A model generated the notes under the pieces. It did not search any database. It saw only the letters and a program-made list of their open reading frames with translations, and was not told the DNA's origin. Of a stretch of 64,000 nucleotides of DNA, positions 47,050-56,922 are shown one piece after another. A program made the translations under genes and the position numbers. Numbering within the stretch: the first letter of the stretch is position 1; every line of letters starts with the position of its first letter. The DNA comes from Bifidobacterium merycicum DSM 6492 (GTDB taxonomy: Bacteria; Actinomycetota; Actinomycetes; Actinomycetales; Bifidobacteriaceae): assembly GCF_900129045.1 (NCBI RefSeq), contig NZ_FQTX01000006.1, forward strand, positions 51,641 to 115,640, given 5' to 3'.

Positions 47050-48213
47050 CTAGCCAAGATAGCTCTGCTGTATATCCGACAGCATCTTCTTTACGGTGAA
47101 TTTATCAAGATACGTTTCACGCACTTGTTGTGCGGGGAAATGAGTGTTGTATACCTTGAGCACCATTTCCGCACCTTTCTCGACATTCTTGATCGGGAAC
47201 AAGTAGCCGTTGACTCCGGGGCGTACGGCCTCGTTATTGCCTGTCACATCGGTGGCTACGATTGGTACTCCGGCCCGCAGTGATTCGACCAGGGAATAGG
47301 GAAGTCCCTCATACAATGAGGTCAGCAAATAAATATCGAATGCTGCGACGATACGCTCCGCGTCATTCCTGTAGCCAAGCAGATGCACGTTGGAGGAAAG
47401 CCCGTTTTCCTCGATAAAACGGTTCGCATCGTTGCGCAGCTCTCCGTCGCTAACACAGACGAAGTGCATGCGGGGGTGAGCGCTGATTACTCTCTGGGCT
47501 ATCTTCAGGAACATCGTCGGATCCTTCTGCGCCGTCAGACGTACCGTGGAACCCACGATAATTGAGTCTTCCGGCAGCTTATCCAGTCCCAGAAGCGTGA
47601 GCGCTTCCTGTCTGGACGGGATGGCGGTGTCGGGGATTCCGTTGTATACGACTTTGAACTTATCGGGGGTATCAAGCCTGTGTTCAAGTGCCAAAGTGCG
47701 TTCCCCGGCAGAAACGTTGAACGTACAGGTGGTGAACATATGACTGAAGATACGTTCGAGAAGGGCGAACAGACGCTTTTTCCGAGCGGAGAACTCCCAT
47801 GCTTGGAAGGAATAGGCATGCGGGGAGTAGAACACCTTATCGACATGAAGACCGGCGGTGGCGAGTCTGCCGACAGTGCCTGCGATGGAACTATGGCAGT
47901 GCACGATATCCGGTTCCACCTGTTTGATGATGGACCGTAGTTTTCTGATTGCATGCAGCGTGGCATGAGGATTCAGGGATCTCGTCAGGTAGGGGGCGGG
48001 AATCAGCGTGGCATGCTCGTTCATTGTTGGTATCCATTTCCGGTAATAGTCGTCGATGCGGCTGGTGCCGTATACCACGGTTACTTCGAATTTGGATGAA
48101 TCAACTCCGTTGACGATGTCAATCACATTACGTCCGCAGCCCCCCATCGCTTCATGAATGATGAGGAGTTTTCGTTTCCCTGTGATTGAGCCTTCTGCTG
48201 TCTCTCTACTCAT
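47050..48213 (-). CDS. Glycosyltransferase, GT4 family
   Basis: This 387-residue GT-B enzyme has IHEAMGGCGRNVIDIVNGVD at the N-terminus and HCHSSIAGTVGRLA. The linker is IVGSTVRLTAQKDPTMFLKI, and the EX7E motif is in SLYEGLPYSLVESLRAGVP. The open frame runs further upstream, but AAAGGGGGC lies before the ATG at 48213 and the family's fold starts soon after. It is divergent from the following membrane-protein gene. Confidence 0.88.
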   Translation of the reverse strand: MSRETAEGSITGKRKLLIIHEAMGGCGRNVIDIVNGVDSSKFEVTVVYGTSRIDDYYRKWIPTMNEHATLIPAPYLTRSLNPHATLHAIRKLRSIIKQVEPDIVHCHSSIAGTVGRLATAGLHVDKVFYSPHAYSFQAWEFSARKKRLFALLERIFSHMFTTCTFNVSAGERTLALEHRLDTPDKFKVVYNGIPDTAIPSRQEALTLLGLDKLPEDSIIVGSTVRLTAQKDPTMFLKIAQRVISAHPRMHFVCVSDGELRNDANRFIEENGLSSNVHLLGYRNDAERIVAAFDIYLLTSLYEGLPYSLVESLRAGVPIVATDVTGNNEAVRPGVNGYLFPIKNVEKGAEMVLKVYNTHFPAQQVRETYLDKFTVKKMLSDIQQSYLG

Positions 48214-48330
48214 AAGGTGCGCCCCCTTTGATGCCTTCTTCTTCGGTACACTGTATTTCGGGGTGCGGATTTCGAGGGGGCTTGTATAATCGGGGTAGCT
48301 CAACGGACAAGACAAGGGGAAGACAGGGGT

Positions 48331-49164
48331 ATGGCCGAGGAATTTGATGAATGGCCGGAAGTACAGACTTCGCACGATGACCGTGATACCGGTCCTAGGG
48401 ACTTTGATTTTCCGCTGGCTGTTGCCCAAGAGGGATCCACGGATGTGGAGCATGGTGTTGCGGATGTCATGCCTTCGGAAGGGGACGAGGGGAGCAAACG
48501 CTCTTTCGTGTACAAGCATCGTCGCGAACTGGCGGTTGTGATTGCGCTTATCGTTGTAGCCGCCGCTATAACCGGTGCCTTGGTCGGAGTTCGTCAACAT
48601 GTGGACGGCCGGGAAGTACTGAGCTCATGCCAGCAGTCCGCAAGTATCTATCAGGCCGGCGTTAAGAGACTGGAGAAGACCGTGGCCGCCGCTTCCGATG
48701 CGTTAGCTATTACGGAGGATCAAGTTCAGGACAATCAGACCGTCCAGAATCTCAGGACGGCTGTAGACGCTGCGAAACGTAATCGGAAACCCGATGCAGG
48801 TTGCAATGCTGCGTCCTTCGTGGATGCCAACCGAAACCATGATATGGCGTTCACTAAGGCCACTCAGGCACTCGGAAACGAGGTCGAGAACATTCTCAGC
48901 GCACAGTCAGCTGTCATGGAATCGAAGACGGCACGTGATGTTGCAGTGGCGAAAGCCGATCTCGCCAACAAGGTCACCGAGGGGCAGACCGTGCTAGGAA
49001 CCGTGAAATCCAACGATTTGACGGCACGCCAGGATTTGTCGGCCATGATGAACGAAGCCCAGCAGCTTGCATCCAGCACGCTCGATAGCACGGATTCCTA
49101 TGTCACCGAACTGAATAAATTGCAGGCAGCCATCGACAAATACAGTTCCACTGCCATACAGTAA
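48331..49164 (+). CDS. Single-pass membrane protein with extracytoplasmic coiled coil
   Basis: The function is not recognised. The 277-residue protein has an acidic cytoplasmic head (about 1-60), one membrane helix (ELAVVIALIVVAAAITGALVG, about 67-87), and a long Ala/Asp/Lys-rich helical region to the end. The helical region has heptads such as VAVAKADLANKVTEGQTVLG and two Cys (near residues 99 and 155). That shape suggests a cell-envelope spacer or scaffold. It is followed closely by the membrane phosphodiesterase-like gene, with which it may be co-transcribed. Confidence 0.7.
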   Translation: MAEEFDEWPEVQTSHDDRDTGPRDFDFPLAVAQEGSTDVEHGVADVMPSEGDEGSKRSFVYKHRRELAVVIALIVVAAAITGALVGVRQHVDGREVLSSCQQSASIYQAGVKRLEKTVAAASDALAITEDQVQDNQTVQNLRTAVDAAKRNRKPDAGCNAASFVDANRNHDMAFTKATQALGNEVENILSAQSAVMESKTARDVAVAKADLANKVTEGQTVLGTVKSNDLTARQDLSAMMNEAQQLASSTLDSTDSYVTELNKLQAAIDKYSSTAIQ

Positions 49165-49217
49165 CGCTGGGGAAAGCAGCATATAGACAAAGGAATAAAT
49201 TTGTTGGAGCGTGATCA

Positions 49218-50321
49218 GTGGAACGCAGTGAACGGCATGCACCCGAACATAAGCAACATGCAACGGAATATGATCGAGGCATGGCGAAAGGGTTCGCACG
49301 TTCGCGTGGTATCGGAATCGCATTATGGGTCGTTATGGCGATTGTGCTTTTTGTCATGGCGCTTCGTGTCATGCCGGTTAGCTTCAGCAATGTGGAATGC
49401 GTCCCCCTCATCGTGGCATTGACACCGTGGTTCGTTATTCCTGCAGGCATCGTTGCGGGCATCGCGCTCGCTACTCGACGTCGGGTACTTGCCGTCATCG
49501 GCCTAGTGTGCATTGTGGCCCAGGTGTGCTGGCACTGGGGATATATCGTTCCTGCGGAGCGACTGTCGGACGAGGCCCGTCAGGCGGTTGAGCACAGCAA
49601 GGTCGATACCAGTGATCGTTATGCCAGGATTATGACACTCAACACCAAGAACGGTCTGGCGGATGCTGAACGGATTGTGCGTATCGTGCGCGATGAGCAT
49701 GTGGAAGTGTTGGCATTGCAGGAGGTTACATCCCACTTGATGGACCATTTGAATGATGCTGGGTTGCCGTCCTTGCTGCCGTATGCGAATGTGGCGAAGA
49801 GATCATCGAATGACAATGGTGGCATAAATATGCTATGGAGCGCCGCACCCATGAGCAATGCGACGGACGGTCTTATTCCCATTGATGCGTCCAGTATCCC
49901 GGCATCCAGCATTGATTTCGGTGGGGTGACGGTCCGCTTCGGCTCGGTTCATTTGTCTTCGCCGCGTCCAAGCATTCAGGGGTTGTGGAATGGGGGGATG
50001 AACAGCATCTCCCAGCTGCGGAACGATAGTGGCAAGTATGTGCTGATGGGCGATTTCAACGCGGTTTGGGATCATGCGAGTTTCCGTTATCTGCTCGGTA
50101 ACCGTTTCCTCGATGCGGGGGAGCGTGCGGGCAGTGGGTTCCATATGACCTACCCGGCGAATAAGAAATTGCTTGGGTTTATACCTGTTCCCACGTTTTC
50201 TGAAATCGATCACATTGTGCATGATCGCGGTGTGGTTGTAGGTGATCTTGAAGCGCGTAATATTGCCGGATCCGATCACAAAGCGTTGCTGGGAACGTTG
50301 GAGATCGAAGCGGCTAATTAG
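49218..50321 (+). CDS. Membrane-anchored endonuclease/exonuclease/phosphatase-family protein
   Basis: This 367-residue protein has about three N-terminal membrane helices (GIALWVVMAIVLFVMALRV onward) and an extracytoplasmic EEP domain. The EEP motifs are IMTLNTKNG, LALQEVTSHL, VLMGDFNAVWDH, and SDHKALLGTL with the catalytic Asp-His. The family cuts phosphodiesters in nucleic acids, lipids or inositol phosphates, and here the substrate is unknown. The GTG at 49218 has GGAG at a good distance; an ATG 21 codons later is the alternative. Confidence 0.8.
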   Translation: MERSERHAPEHKQHATEYDRGMAKGFARSRGIGIALWVVMAIVLFVMALRVMPVSFSNVECVPLIVALTPWFVIPAGIVAGIALATRRRVLAVIGLVCIVAQVCWHWGYIVPAERLSDEARQAVEHSKVDTSDRYARIMTLNTKNGLADAERIVRIVRDEHVEVLALQEVTSHLMDHLNDAGLPSLLPYANVAKRSSNDNGGINMLWSAAPMSNATDGLIPIDASSIPASSIDFGGVTVRFGSVHLSSPRPSIQGLWNGGMNSISQLRNDSGKYVLMGDFNAVWDHASFRYLLGNRFLDAGERAGSGFHMTYPANKKLLGFIPVPTFSEIDHIVHDRGVVVGDLEARNIAGSDHKALLGTLEIEAAN

Positions 50322-50507
50322 ACGATTGCCGGAATTTCTTTCAGTTTTATCAGCGTTGGAAAACAACGAATTAGACAATCTTTTTTACCATGTATCATTA
50401 AATCCATATATCAGATAAGATGCGCCACGGCATTTGATAACGTACTCATTGCAGATTAAACTTTTTATTCGGTCTGTTCAACGATGTGCCGCCGGATAAA
50501 GGAAAAG

Positions 50508-52034
50508 ATGGAAGAGAGCAACAAAGCGGAACTGGGGCAAGTGACCCAGCGTAGATTGACGAGTGTCGGCTATTGGCGATTTTCGGTCAATGCCGCGCTC
50601 ACGCTGCTTGATATGGTGATGTTCTGCGTCGCCTCGGCCGTGGTGATCAACGTGCGGCATGAAATCGATATATATTCCTTCCGGTTCGGGTTCCCCATCA
50701 ACCTGTATATATACCTGTCTGTTTGCGCTCTGATCTGGGCGTTCTGCATGCATACGGCCGGCATATACCACCGTCATGTGATGGGTGACGGATATCAGCT
50801 CAACGTATTGCTGACCAAAGGTGCTATGTTCGCCGCGGTGATGACATGCGCATTCAATTTCATCATGCGCATCACCATGTCGTTGGCGGCTATTGTGCTG
50901 TCGTTCGTATTCGGCCTGCTGCTCACCATGGTGGAGCGATTCATTATGCGGGCGGTCATTACGAACGGTCGACGGAAAGGGCGCTATTCCTATGCCACGG
51001 TGGTGGTGGGATCGCCCGACGGCATTGAGCACGCACTCGAATTCCTCGCGCAGAAACAACAGCTGAACTACCGCCCGGTGGCCATATGTCCGATTCGGCT
51101 GAATCCCGTCACCGGATTGGTTGAAGCCGACGATGATATCAGCGGATTGAGCAAGCGCGTCAAAAACGTTCTCGGCATGGGCGTTCCGATCATGACCTAC
51201 AGCGACGATTTCGCCGAACACGCCGTCAGCCTGCACGCACAGACGGTGATGGTCACCGATGTGATGTACCGTTTCTCCGATAATTTCAACACTTTTGCGT
51301 TGGGCGTGGAATCCATGAATCTGGAAATCGCGCTCGTCACCTCCGCCGTCGACATCAGTGGCCATGAAACGCAGTTGCGTGTGATCCAAGGCACCACGGT
51401 GATGACGATCTGCCTGCCGCAGTATTCTCCGGCGGCCATGCTGCAGAAGCGCATATTCGATATCGTGGTATCGGCCATTGCGCTGGTGTTCATCGCGGTC
51501 ATCACCGTTCCCGTGGCGACCGCCATCAAGCTCACCGACGGTGGCCCTGTCTTCTACAAGCAGACCCGTGTGGGCAGACGCGGCAAGACGTTCAAGATGA
51601 TCAAATTCCGTTCCATGGTGGTGAACGCGGATGGTATGAAAGCGAAGCTTGCGCAGCAGACCGGGCAGGAGAACCGCTTCATCTTCAAAATGGAGAACGA
51701 TCCCCGTATCACCAAGGTCGGTCGCTTCATCCGACGTTTTTCCATCGATGAGCTTCCGCAATTCTGGAATGTCTTCGTGGGAGACATGAGCTTGGTGGGC
51801 CCGCGCCCGCCGCTGCCCGAGGAAGCCGACCGCTATAATCAGCTGTATGCGACTCGAATGCTTGTTAAACCGGGAATCACCGGTCCCTGGCAGGTTTCCG
51901 GGCGTTCCAACCTGAGCAGGCAGGAATCCGAGAACCTGGATGTTGGCTACGTGCAGAGCTGGTCGCTGCTGGGCGACTGCGTGATTCTGCTACGTACCGT
52001 TGGAGCGGTGTTAAGCCACAAAGGAGCGTACTAG
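50508..52034 (+). CDS. Priming phosphoglycosyltransferase (undecaprenyl-phosphate sugar phosphotransferase)
   Basis: This enzyme starts the repeat unit by moving a sugar-phosphate onto undecaprenyl phosphate. The protein of 508 residues has four N-terminal membrane helices, a CoA-binding-like middle domain and the C-terminal catalytic domain. The catalytic domain has KRIFDIVVSAIALVF, VGRRGKTFKMIKFRSM, DELPQFWNVFVGDMSLVGPR and KPGITGPWQVSGRSN. I chose the ATG at 50508, after AAAGGAAA. It is the only priming enzyme in the window and has its own AT-rich upstream region. Confidence 0.93.
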   Translation: MEESNKAELGQVTQRRLTSVGYWRFSVNAALTLLDMVMFCVASAVVINVRHEIDIYSFRFGFPINLYIYLSVCALIWAFCMHTAGIYHRHVMGDGYQLNVLLTKGAMFAAVMTCAFNFIMRITMSLAAIVLSFVFGLLLTMVERFIMRAVITNGRRKGRYSYATVVVGSPDGIEHALEFLAQKQQLNYRPVAICPIRLNPVTGLVEADDDISGLSKRVKNVLGMGVPIMTYSDDFAEHAVSLHAQTVMVTDVMYRFSDNFNTFALGVESMNLEIALVTSAVDISGHETQLRVIQGTTVMTICLPQYSPAAMLQKRIFDIVVSAIALVFIAVITVPVATAIKLTDGGPVFYKQTRVGRRGKTFKMIKFRSMVVNADGMKAKLAQQTGQENRFIFKMENDPRITKVGRFIRRFSIDELPQFWNVFVGDMSLVGPRPPLPEEADRYNQLYATRMLVKPGITGPWQVSGRSNLSRQESENLDVGYVQSWSLLGDCVILLRTVGAVLSHKGAY

Positions 52035-52128
52035 TCGTTATAGTTAAGGTGGGCCTGTACGTTGAACGTGTCTAAATAGTGTAGGTGCTGCATAATTTAC
52101 GCGTCTGCCTACTAGGAAAGGAACAACA

Positions 52129-53388
52129 ATGAGGGATTTTGATTCGTTGAGGATTGCGGTCGCCGGCACGGGTTACGTGGGTCTGTCGCTGGCGACGCTG
52201 TTGTCGCAGCACCATCATGTCACCGCGGTCGACATCATCCCGGAGAAGGTCGAGAAGATCAACAAGCGGATCAGCCCGATCCAGGACGAGTGCATCGAAA
52301 GGTACTTCGCGGAGAAGGAGCTGGACCTGACCGCCACGCTGGACGGGGAGAGCGCGTACGCGGACGCGGATTTCGTGATCATCGCGGCACCGACGAACTA
52401 CGACAGCAAACGCACCTTTTTCGATACGTCCGCCGTCGAGGCCGTGATCGATCTGGTCATGAAGGTCAACCCGGACGCGATCATGGTGATCAAGTCCACC
52501 ATCCCGGTCGGCTACACCAGGTCGATCCGCGAGAGGACCGGCTCCGGGAACATCATCTTCAGCCCGGAGTTCCTGCGCGAGAGCAAGGCCCTGTACGACA
52601 ACCTGCATCCGAGCCGCATCATCGTGGGCACCGACCCGGATGATCCGCGTCTGGTCGAGGCGGCGCATACCTTCGCTGCGCTGCTGCAGGAGGGCGCCAT
52701 CGAGGAGGACATCAGGACCCTGTTCATGGGGTTCACCGAGGCCGAGGCCGTCAAATTGTTCGCGAACACATACTTGGCGCTGCGCGTGAGCTACTTCAAC
52801 GAGCTGGACACGTACGCGGAGTCGAAGGGGCTGAATACGCGCCAGATCATCGACGGCGTGTGCCTGGACCCGCGCATCGGCACGCACTACAACAACCCGA
52901 GCTTCGGCTACGGCGGTTACTGTCTGCCGAAGGACACGAAGCAGCTGCTCGCCAACTACCGGGATGTTCCGGAGAACCTGATTGAGGCGATCGTGGAGTC
53001 GAACCGCACGCGCAAGGACTTCATCGCGGACCAGGTGCTGGAGAAGGCCGGCGGGTACGGGTACGACGATAACAACGAATATGATGCGGCGGCCGAGCGT
53101 CAGGTTACGGTGGGCGTATACCGCCTGACGATGAAGAGCAATTCGGATAACTTCCGCCAGTCCGCCATTCAGGGCGTGATGAAGCGTGTGAAGGCGAAGG
53201 GCGCTAGTGTGATCGTGTACGAGCCGACTCTGGAGGATGGTTCCACGTTCTTCGGCTCGTTCGTGGTTAACGATCTGGACGAGTTCAAGAAGCGTTCTGA
53301 CGTGATCGTGGCGAACCGTTACAACGCGGCCGATCTGGACGACGTGCAGGACAAGGTCTACACGCGCGACTTGTTCAAGCGCGACTGA
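52129..53388 (+). CDS. ugd: UDP-glucose 6-dehydrogenase
   Basis: This NAD-dependent enzyme makes UDP-glucuronate for acidic EPS. The 419-residue protein has a Rossmann start ([18 protein letters not shown]), [12 protein letters not shown] and the catalytic Cys265 in [36 protein letters not shown] closes the C-terminal UDP-binding domain. AAAGGAA precedes the ATG. It is followed at once by the remnant of a nucleotide-sugar epimerase that would have used its product. Confidence 0.94.
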   Translation: MRDFDSLRIAVAGTGYVGLSLATLLSQHHHVTAVDIIPEKVEKINKRISPIQDECIERYFAEKELDLTATLDGESAYADADFVIIAAPTNYDSKRTFFDTSAVEAVIDLVMKVNPDAIMVIKSTIPVGYTRSIRERTGSGNIIFSPEFLRESKALYDNLHPSRIIVGTDPDDPRLVEAAHTFAALLQEGAIEEDIRTLFMGFTEAEAVKLFANTYLALRVSYFNELDTYAESKGLNTRQIIDGVCLDPRIGTHYNNPSFGYGGYCLPKDTKQLLANYRDVPENLIEAIVESNRTRKDFIADQVLEKAGGYGYDDNNEYDAAAERQVTVGVYRLTMKSNSDNFRQSAIQGVMKRVKAKGASVIVYEPTLEDGSTFFGSFVVNDLDEFKKRSDVIVANRYNAADLDDVQDKVYTRDLFKRD

Positions 53389-53392
53389 GGTT

Positions 53393-53645
53393 CCTCCCTA
53401 TGCGCTGCACGACATTGGTGACGGCCGCCCGGAGGACCTGCTCGGCTTCGTGACGATTCTGCAGGAAGAGCTGGTCCGTGTGGGTGTGCTCCCGGAGGAT
53501 TACGATTTCGGGACCCGCATGGCTTGCCCCCATGCAACTGGGCGATGTTCCTGTCACCTATGCGGACACGAAGGTGCTGGAGGAGGATTTCGGATACCGT
53601 CCGTCCATCACATTGCGTGAGGGGCTGCGCAAATTCGCTGAGTGA
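53393..53645 (+). pseudogene. 3' remnant of a UDP-glucuronate-type epimerase
   Basis: Reading from 53393 gives PPYALHDIGDGRPEDLLGFV and VTILQEELVRVGVLPEDYDF. After a one-base shift near 53525-53535 the frame reads MQLGDVPVTYADTKVLEEDF and ends SITLREGLRKFAE at a TGA. This is the C-terminal end of NAD-dependent nucleotide-sugar epimerases. The N-terminal two-thirds, including the Rossmann motif, are absent, so no working protein is made. Confidence 0.85.
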
Positions 53646-53773
53646 TACGAGTCCTTCTATATGCAGACGGTACGGGTGATCGTGTAGCTGATCCATGCAT
53701 GATTTCCCGTTTGATTTGCGGGGATGATTGAATAATTAATATATCGTAAACAGTCAGTCGTAGATGGGAAAAT

Positions 53774-54859
53774 ATGGTGCAATTGCATGATGTGAGGGTT
53801 CTCCATATCACTAATAATTTGGGGTATGGAGGGGTTCAGAAAATCATCTATGAACTTTGCGATACCACTCGGCATAGTCTATCGAATGTATGCGTTGCTT
53901 CCTCCGGCGGCGTTTACGTTGATCGTCTTCGGAAAATCGGAATACAGCATTATCAGATTCCCGACGTGAGTAGCAAGAACCCAAAGGATATCATCTCGAT
54001 AATCAGGATTCTTTCGAGAATCGTTCGTGAGCAGAACATTAATGTGATTCAATGTCATCATCGTATGGCGGTTCTTTTCGCGAAGATGCTTCATACGGAT
54101 GCGCATATCATCTACGTCAATCACACTACATATTCGGATAAAAGGCTGCTCACCAGACTGATTCTCAGGAACGTGCCGGTCGTGGCCGTGGGAGAACAGG
54201 CAAAGAACAACGCCGAGAATTTCTTCCACGTGCCGGGAAATCGCATAGCGGTGATTCCCAATGCGATAGCTGAATATGATGGCGAATTCGTCCAAGTTCC
54301 TCAAATCGAAGAAGAACGAGGTAAAGGGAAATTCATCGTCACCAATGTCGGGCGCCTCCACCCGCAGAAGGGCATGCATTATTTTGTTGAGGCCGCAGCG
54401 AAATGCATTGATGATGGTCTGAGCATCGCCTTTTTCATAGTCGGCGATGGGCCGTTGCGCGGGGAACTTGAACGTCAGGTCGCAGACCTTGATCTTGCGG
54501 ATCATGTTCATTTCATGGGCTTCCGTGAGGATGCGACAAATGTCATGTACCAGAGCGATGTGCTGGCCATGTCCTCCCTGTATGAGGGGCTTCCCCTGAC
54601 TCCCATCGAAGCCTGTTCCGTAGGGAAAGCGGTCATTGCCCCGGATATCGAGGGTGTGCGCGAAGTCGTGCAGAATGGCATCAATGGAATTCTGTATGAA
54701 CCGAAGAACCCGGATGCGTTGTTCAGTGCCATCAAAACCCTGTACAGGGATCGCGATCTTCTGAAAACCTACGGGGGTCAAGCGGAACTAGTGTTCAGGC
54801 GGAAATTCGGCATCCAGCCGTTCAAGGACGCCTACCTCAAGTATTACGAAGCGTTGTGA
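53774..54859 (+). CDS. Glycosyltransferase, GT4 family
   Basis: This 361-residue GT-B enzyme has HITNNLGYGGVQKIIYELCD at the N-terminus and the linker IVTNVGRLHPQKGMHYFVEAA. IVGDGPLRGELERQVADL and the EX7E motif in SLYEGLPLTPIEACSVGKA follow. Codon use is more AT-rich than in the housekeeping genes. The upstream 128 nt are AT-rich and may carry its promoter. Confidence 0.9.
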   Translation: MVQLHDVRVLHITNNLGYGGVQKIIYELCDTTRHSLSNVCVASSGGVYVDRLRKIGIQHYQIPDVSSKNPKDIISIIRILSRIVREQNINVIQCHHRMAVLFAKMLHTDAHIIYVNHTTYSDKRLLTRLILRNVPVVAVGEQAKNNAENFFHVPGNRIAVIPNAIAEYDGEFVQVPQIEEERGKGKFIVTNVGRLHPQKGMHYFVEAAAKCIDDGLSIAFFIVGDGPLRGELERQVADLDLADHVHFMGFREDATNVMYQSDVLAMSSLYEGLPLTPIEACSVGKAVIAPDIEGVREVVQNGINGILYEPKNPDALFSAIKTLYRDRDLLKTYGGQAELVFRRKFGIQPFKDAYLKYYEAL

Positions 54860-54872
54860 AGGGAACCTGATC

Positions 54873-55334
54873 ATGGCAAAACATAAAGTATGTTTCGCAT
54901 CTTCGTCCGGTGGACACTTTGAACAACTTCTGATGCTGAAACCGTTGATGGATGTATACGACAGCTTCATCGTCACGGAGAAAACCGATTACGACGTGGA
55001 CATCGCCAAGCGCGTGTACTACCTGAAGCAGGTGAACAGGCATGAGCGGAATTTCCTTCCGCTGATGTTCGTCAATTTCCTCAAATCATGCCGGATAGTG
55101 TTCAGGGAAAAGCCTGACGTCATCATCACTACGGGTGTGCTTGCGATTATTCCGCTGTGTCTGGTGGTTAAGATTCGCGGCGGAAAGGTCGTATATATCG
55201 AGTCGTTCGCGAAGGTCAATAGCCCGACCTTGACGGGAAAGCTCATATACAAGTTTGCGGATCAATTCTATGTGCAGTGGGAGAGCATGAAAAAGTTCTA
55301 TCCCAATGCGATATATCTGGGCGGAATCTATTAA
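54873..55334 (+). CDS. PssD/Alg14-like glycosyltransferase subunit
   Basis: This 153-residue protein is the membrane-anchor half of a two-part glycosyltransferase. It has FASSSGGHFEQLLML at the N-terminus (the GGH motif), ITTGVLAIIPLCLVVKIRGG and VYIESFAKVNSPTLTG. The partner gene follows 8 nt downstream. In streptococcal capsule loci the equivalent pair adds galactose or rhamnose to the lipid-linked first sugar. Confidence 0.9.
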   Translation: MAKHKVCFASSSGGHFEQLLMLKPLMDVYDSFIVTEKTDYDVDIAKRVYYLKQVNRHERNFLPLMFVNFLKSCRIVFREKPDVIITTGVLAIIPLCLVVKIRGGKVVYIESFAKVNSPTLTGKLIYKFADQFYVQWESMKKFYPNAIYLGGIY

Positions 55335-55342
55335 GGCGGAAC

Positions 55343-55822
55343 ATGATTTTTGTAACTGTCGGATCTCAGAAATTTCAGTTCAACCGGTTGATACAAAAGG
55401 TTGATGATCTGGCCGCTTCCGGGGAGATAACCGATAAGGTTTTCTTCCAGATCGGTGTTAGCGATTACATGCCGAAGCATGGTGAATACAGCCGTTTCCT
55501 GGACCGGGACGAATTCTCCGAGATAAGTGGGAAATGCGATATTGTCATAACGCATGGCGGTACGGGTGCGATTATCGGCGCCGTGAAGCGGGGCAAGAAG
55601 GTCATCGCAGTTCCCCGTCTGGCGAGGTACAAGGAGCATGTGGATGACCATCAATTGCAGCTTTTGCACCAGTTCGACGAAATGGGTCTCATTCTCCCGT
55701 GTTATGACGTTGATGGCTTGGCAGAGGCCTTGAGACAGGTGAGGGGAATGACCTTTAACGCGTATGAGTCGAACACCGATACAATCGTTCGTTCCATCGA
55801 ACGGTTCATTGATGGCGAATAG
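55343..55822 (+). CDS. PssE/Alg13-like glycosyltransferase catalytic subunit
   Basis: This 159-residue partner of the preceding gene carries the nucleotide-sugar-binding GT28-type domain. It has MIFVTVGSQKFQFNRLI at the start, DIVITHGGTGAIIGAVKRGK and VIAVPRLARYKEHVDDHQLQ. The two subunits together should form one working enzyme on the inner face of the membrane. Confidence 0.9.
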   Translation: MIFVTVGSQKFQFNRLIQKVDDLAASGEITDKVFFQIGVSDYMPKHGEYSRFLDRDEFSEISGKCDIVITHGGTGAIIGAVKRGKKVIAVPRLARYKEHVDDHQLQLLHQFDEMGLILPCYDVDGLAEALRQVRGMTFNAYESNTDTIVRSIERFIDGE

Positions 55823-55863
55823 CCGCTGAACGTGTACTGAATGTCATCGAATCGTGAGGAAGT

Positions 55864-56883
55864 TTGGAGAGCTCTTTGAATAAGCAGCTGAGCATCATCA
55901 TCCCGGCGTTCAATGCGGAAAAGAACCTGCGCAGGTGCTTGGATTGCCTCCTGTCGCAGGCCGATGGATCCTGCCAAGTCATCGTGGTTAACGATGGATC
56001 GCGTGATGGCACGGGGGATATCTGTGCGTCGTACGGCGGGAAAATCACCTATATCGATAAGCGGAACGGTGGTGTGAGTTCGGCGCGTAATGCGGGTTTG
56101 AAAGCGGCGTTGGGCGAATATGTCACCTTCGTCGACAGTGACGATTTCGTGAGTGATGATTTCGTCGCCCTGGCGCTGGGGGAGATGACGACGCATAAGG
56201 ATGTCTACTTCTTCCTGCATCGGCAAGATGATGCGAAAACGCAAATCGAACCTGTTCCTTTCGGGAATGAGCCCGGCAAAGAGGACATCATCCGATACAC
56301 GCTCTTCTCCAAGGAGAATCCGAATCCCAACATGAATTTCCGTTCCGTCTGGGGCAAGATGATTCGAAGGAGCCTGCTTGACGAACATTCGATTATCTTT
56401 CCGGAGGGTCTTGCGCTTGGGGAGGATATGGTCTTCATGCTGTACGTGTATTCGGCCATGAACACATACTCCTTCGTCAATAAGGTCGCCTACCACTATT
56501 TCTTCCTCAATCCGGATTCCGCCACTAATCGTAGCAAGCCCAATATGGAGGCGATTATCGAAGCGAATGATGCGGCTTTGTCGACATGGATGAGGGAAGA
56601 GAATAATACGGAATATGATTTATATTATTATTCCTACCGTTTGAATGATGTAATTCTGATGTTGAAATTCAGATGGATGTATATGTTGAAGCATGACGGA
56701 ATCAAAAAAACGATTCATGCGATTTCAGATTTTCTGAATCGTCTTGATTTTGATATGCGATATGATGCGGTGCGGAATAGTGGGCTAATCGGTCATTGCC
56801 CGGCCGCCCAGCGCATAATATATTATGCGTTTAGGGAAAGGCTATACCCGGTTATATTCTGTATAGGCAAATTGAAATACTGA
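55864..56883 (+). CDS. Glycosyltransferase, GT2 family
   Basis: This 339-residue GT-A enzyme has LSIIIPAFNAEKNLRRCLDC, the nucleotide site VVNDGSRDGTGD and the acidic FVDSDDFVSDD. RSVWGKMIRRSLL lies in the acceptor half. The last third is unusually AT-rich. No ATG suits the start: TTG at 55864, just after GAGGAAG, is my choice, with TTG at 55876 as an alternative. Confidence 0.87.
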   Translation: MESSLNKQLSIIIPAFNAEKNLRRCLDCLLSQADGSCQVIVVNDGSRDGTGDICASYGGKITYIDKRNGGVSSARNAGLKAALGEYVTFVDSDDFVSDDFVALALGEMTTHKDVYFFLHRQDDAKTQIEPVPFGNEPGKEDIIRYTLFSKENPNPNMNFRSVWGKMIRRSLLDEHSIIFPEGLALGEDMVFMLYVYSAMNTYSFVNKVAYHYFFLNPDSATNRSKPNMEAIIEANDAALSTWMREENNTEYDLYYYSYRLNDVILMLKFRWMYMLKHDGIKKTIHAISDFLNRLDFDMRYDAVRNSGLIGHCPAAQRIIYYAFRERLYPVIFCIGKLKY

Positions 56884-56922
56884 TGATTTGCATTGAGGGT
56901 TGATGGCATCGCGGGGTGATGC

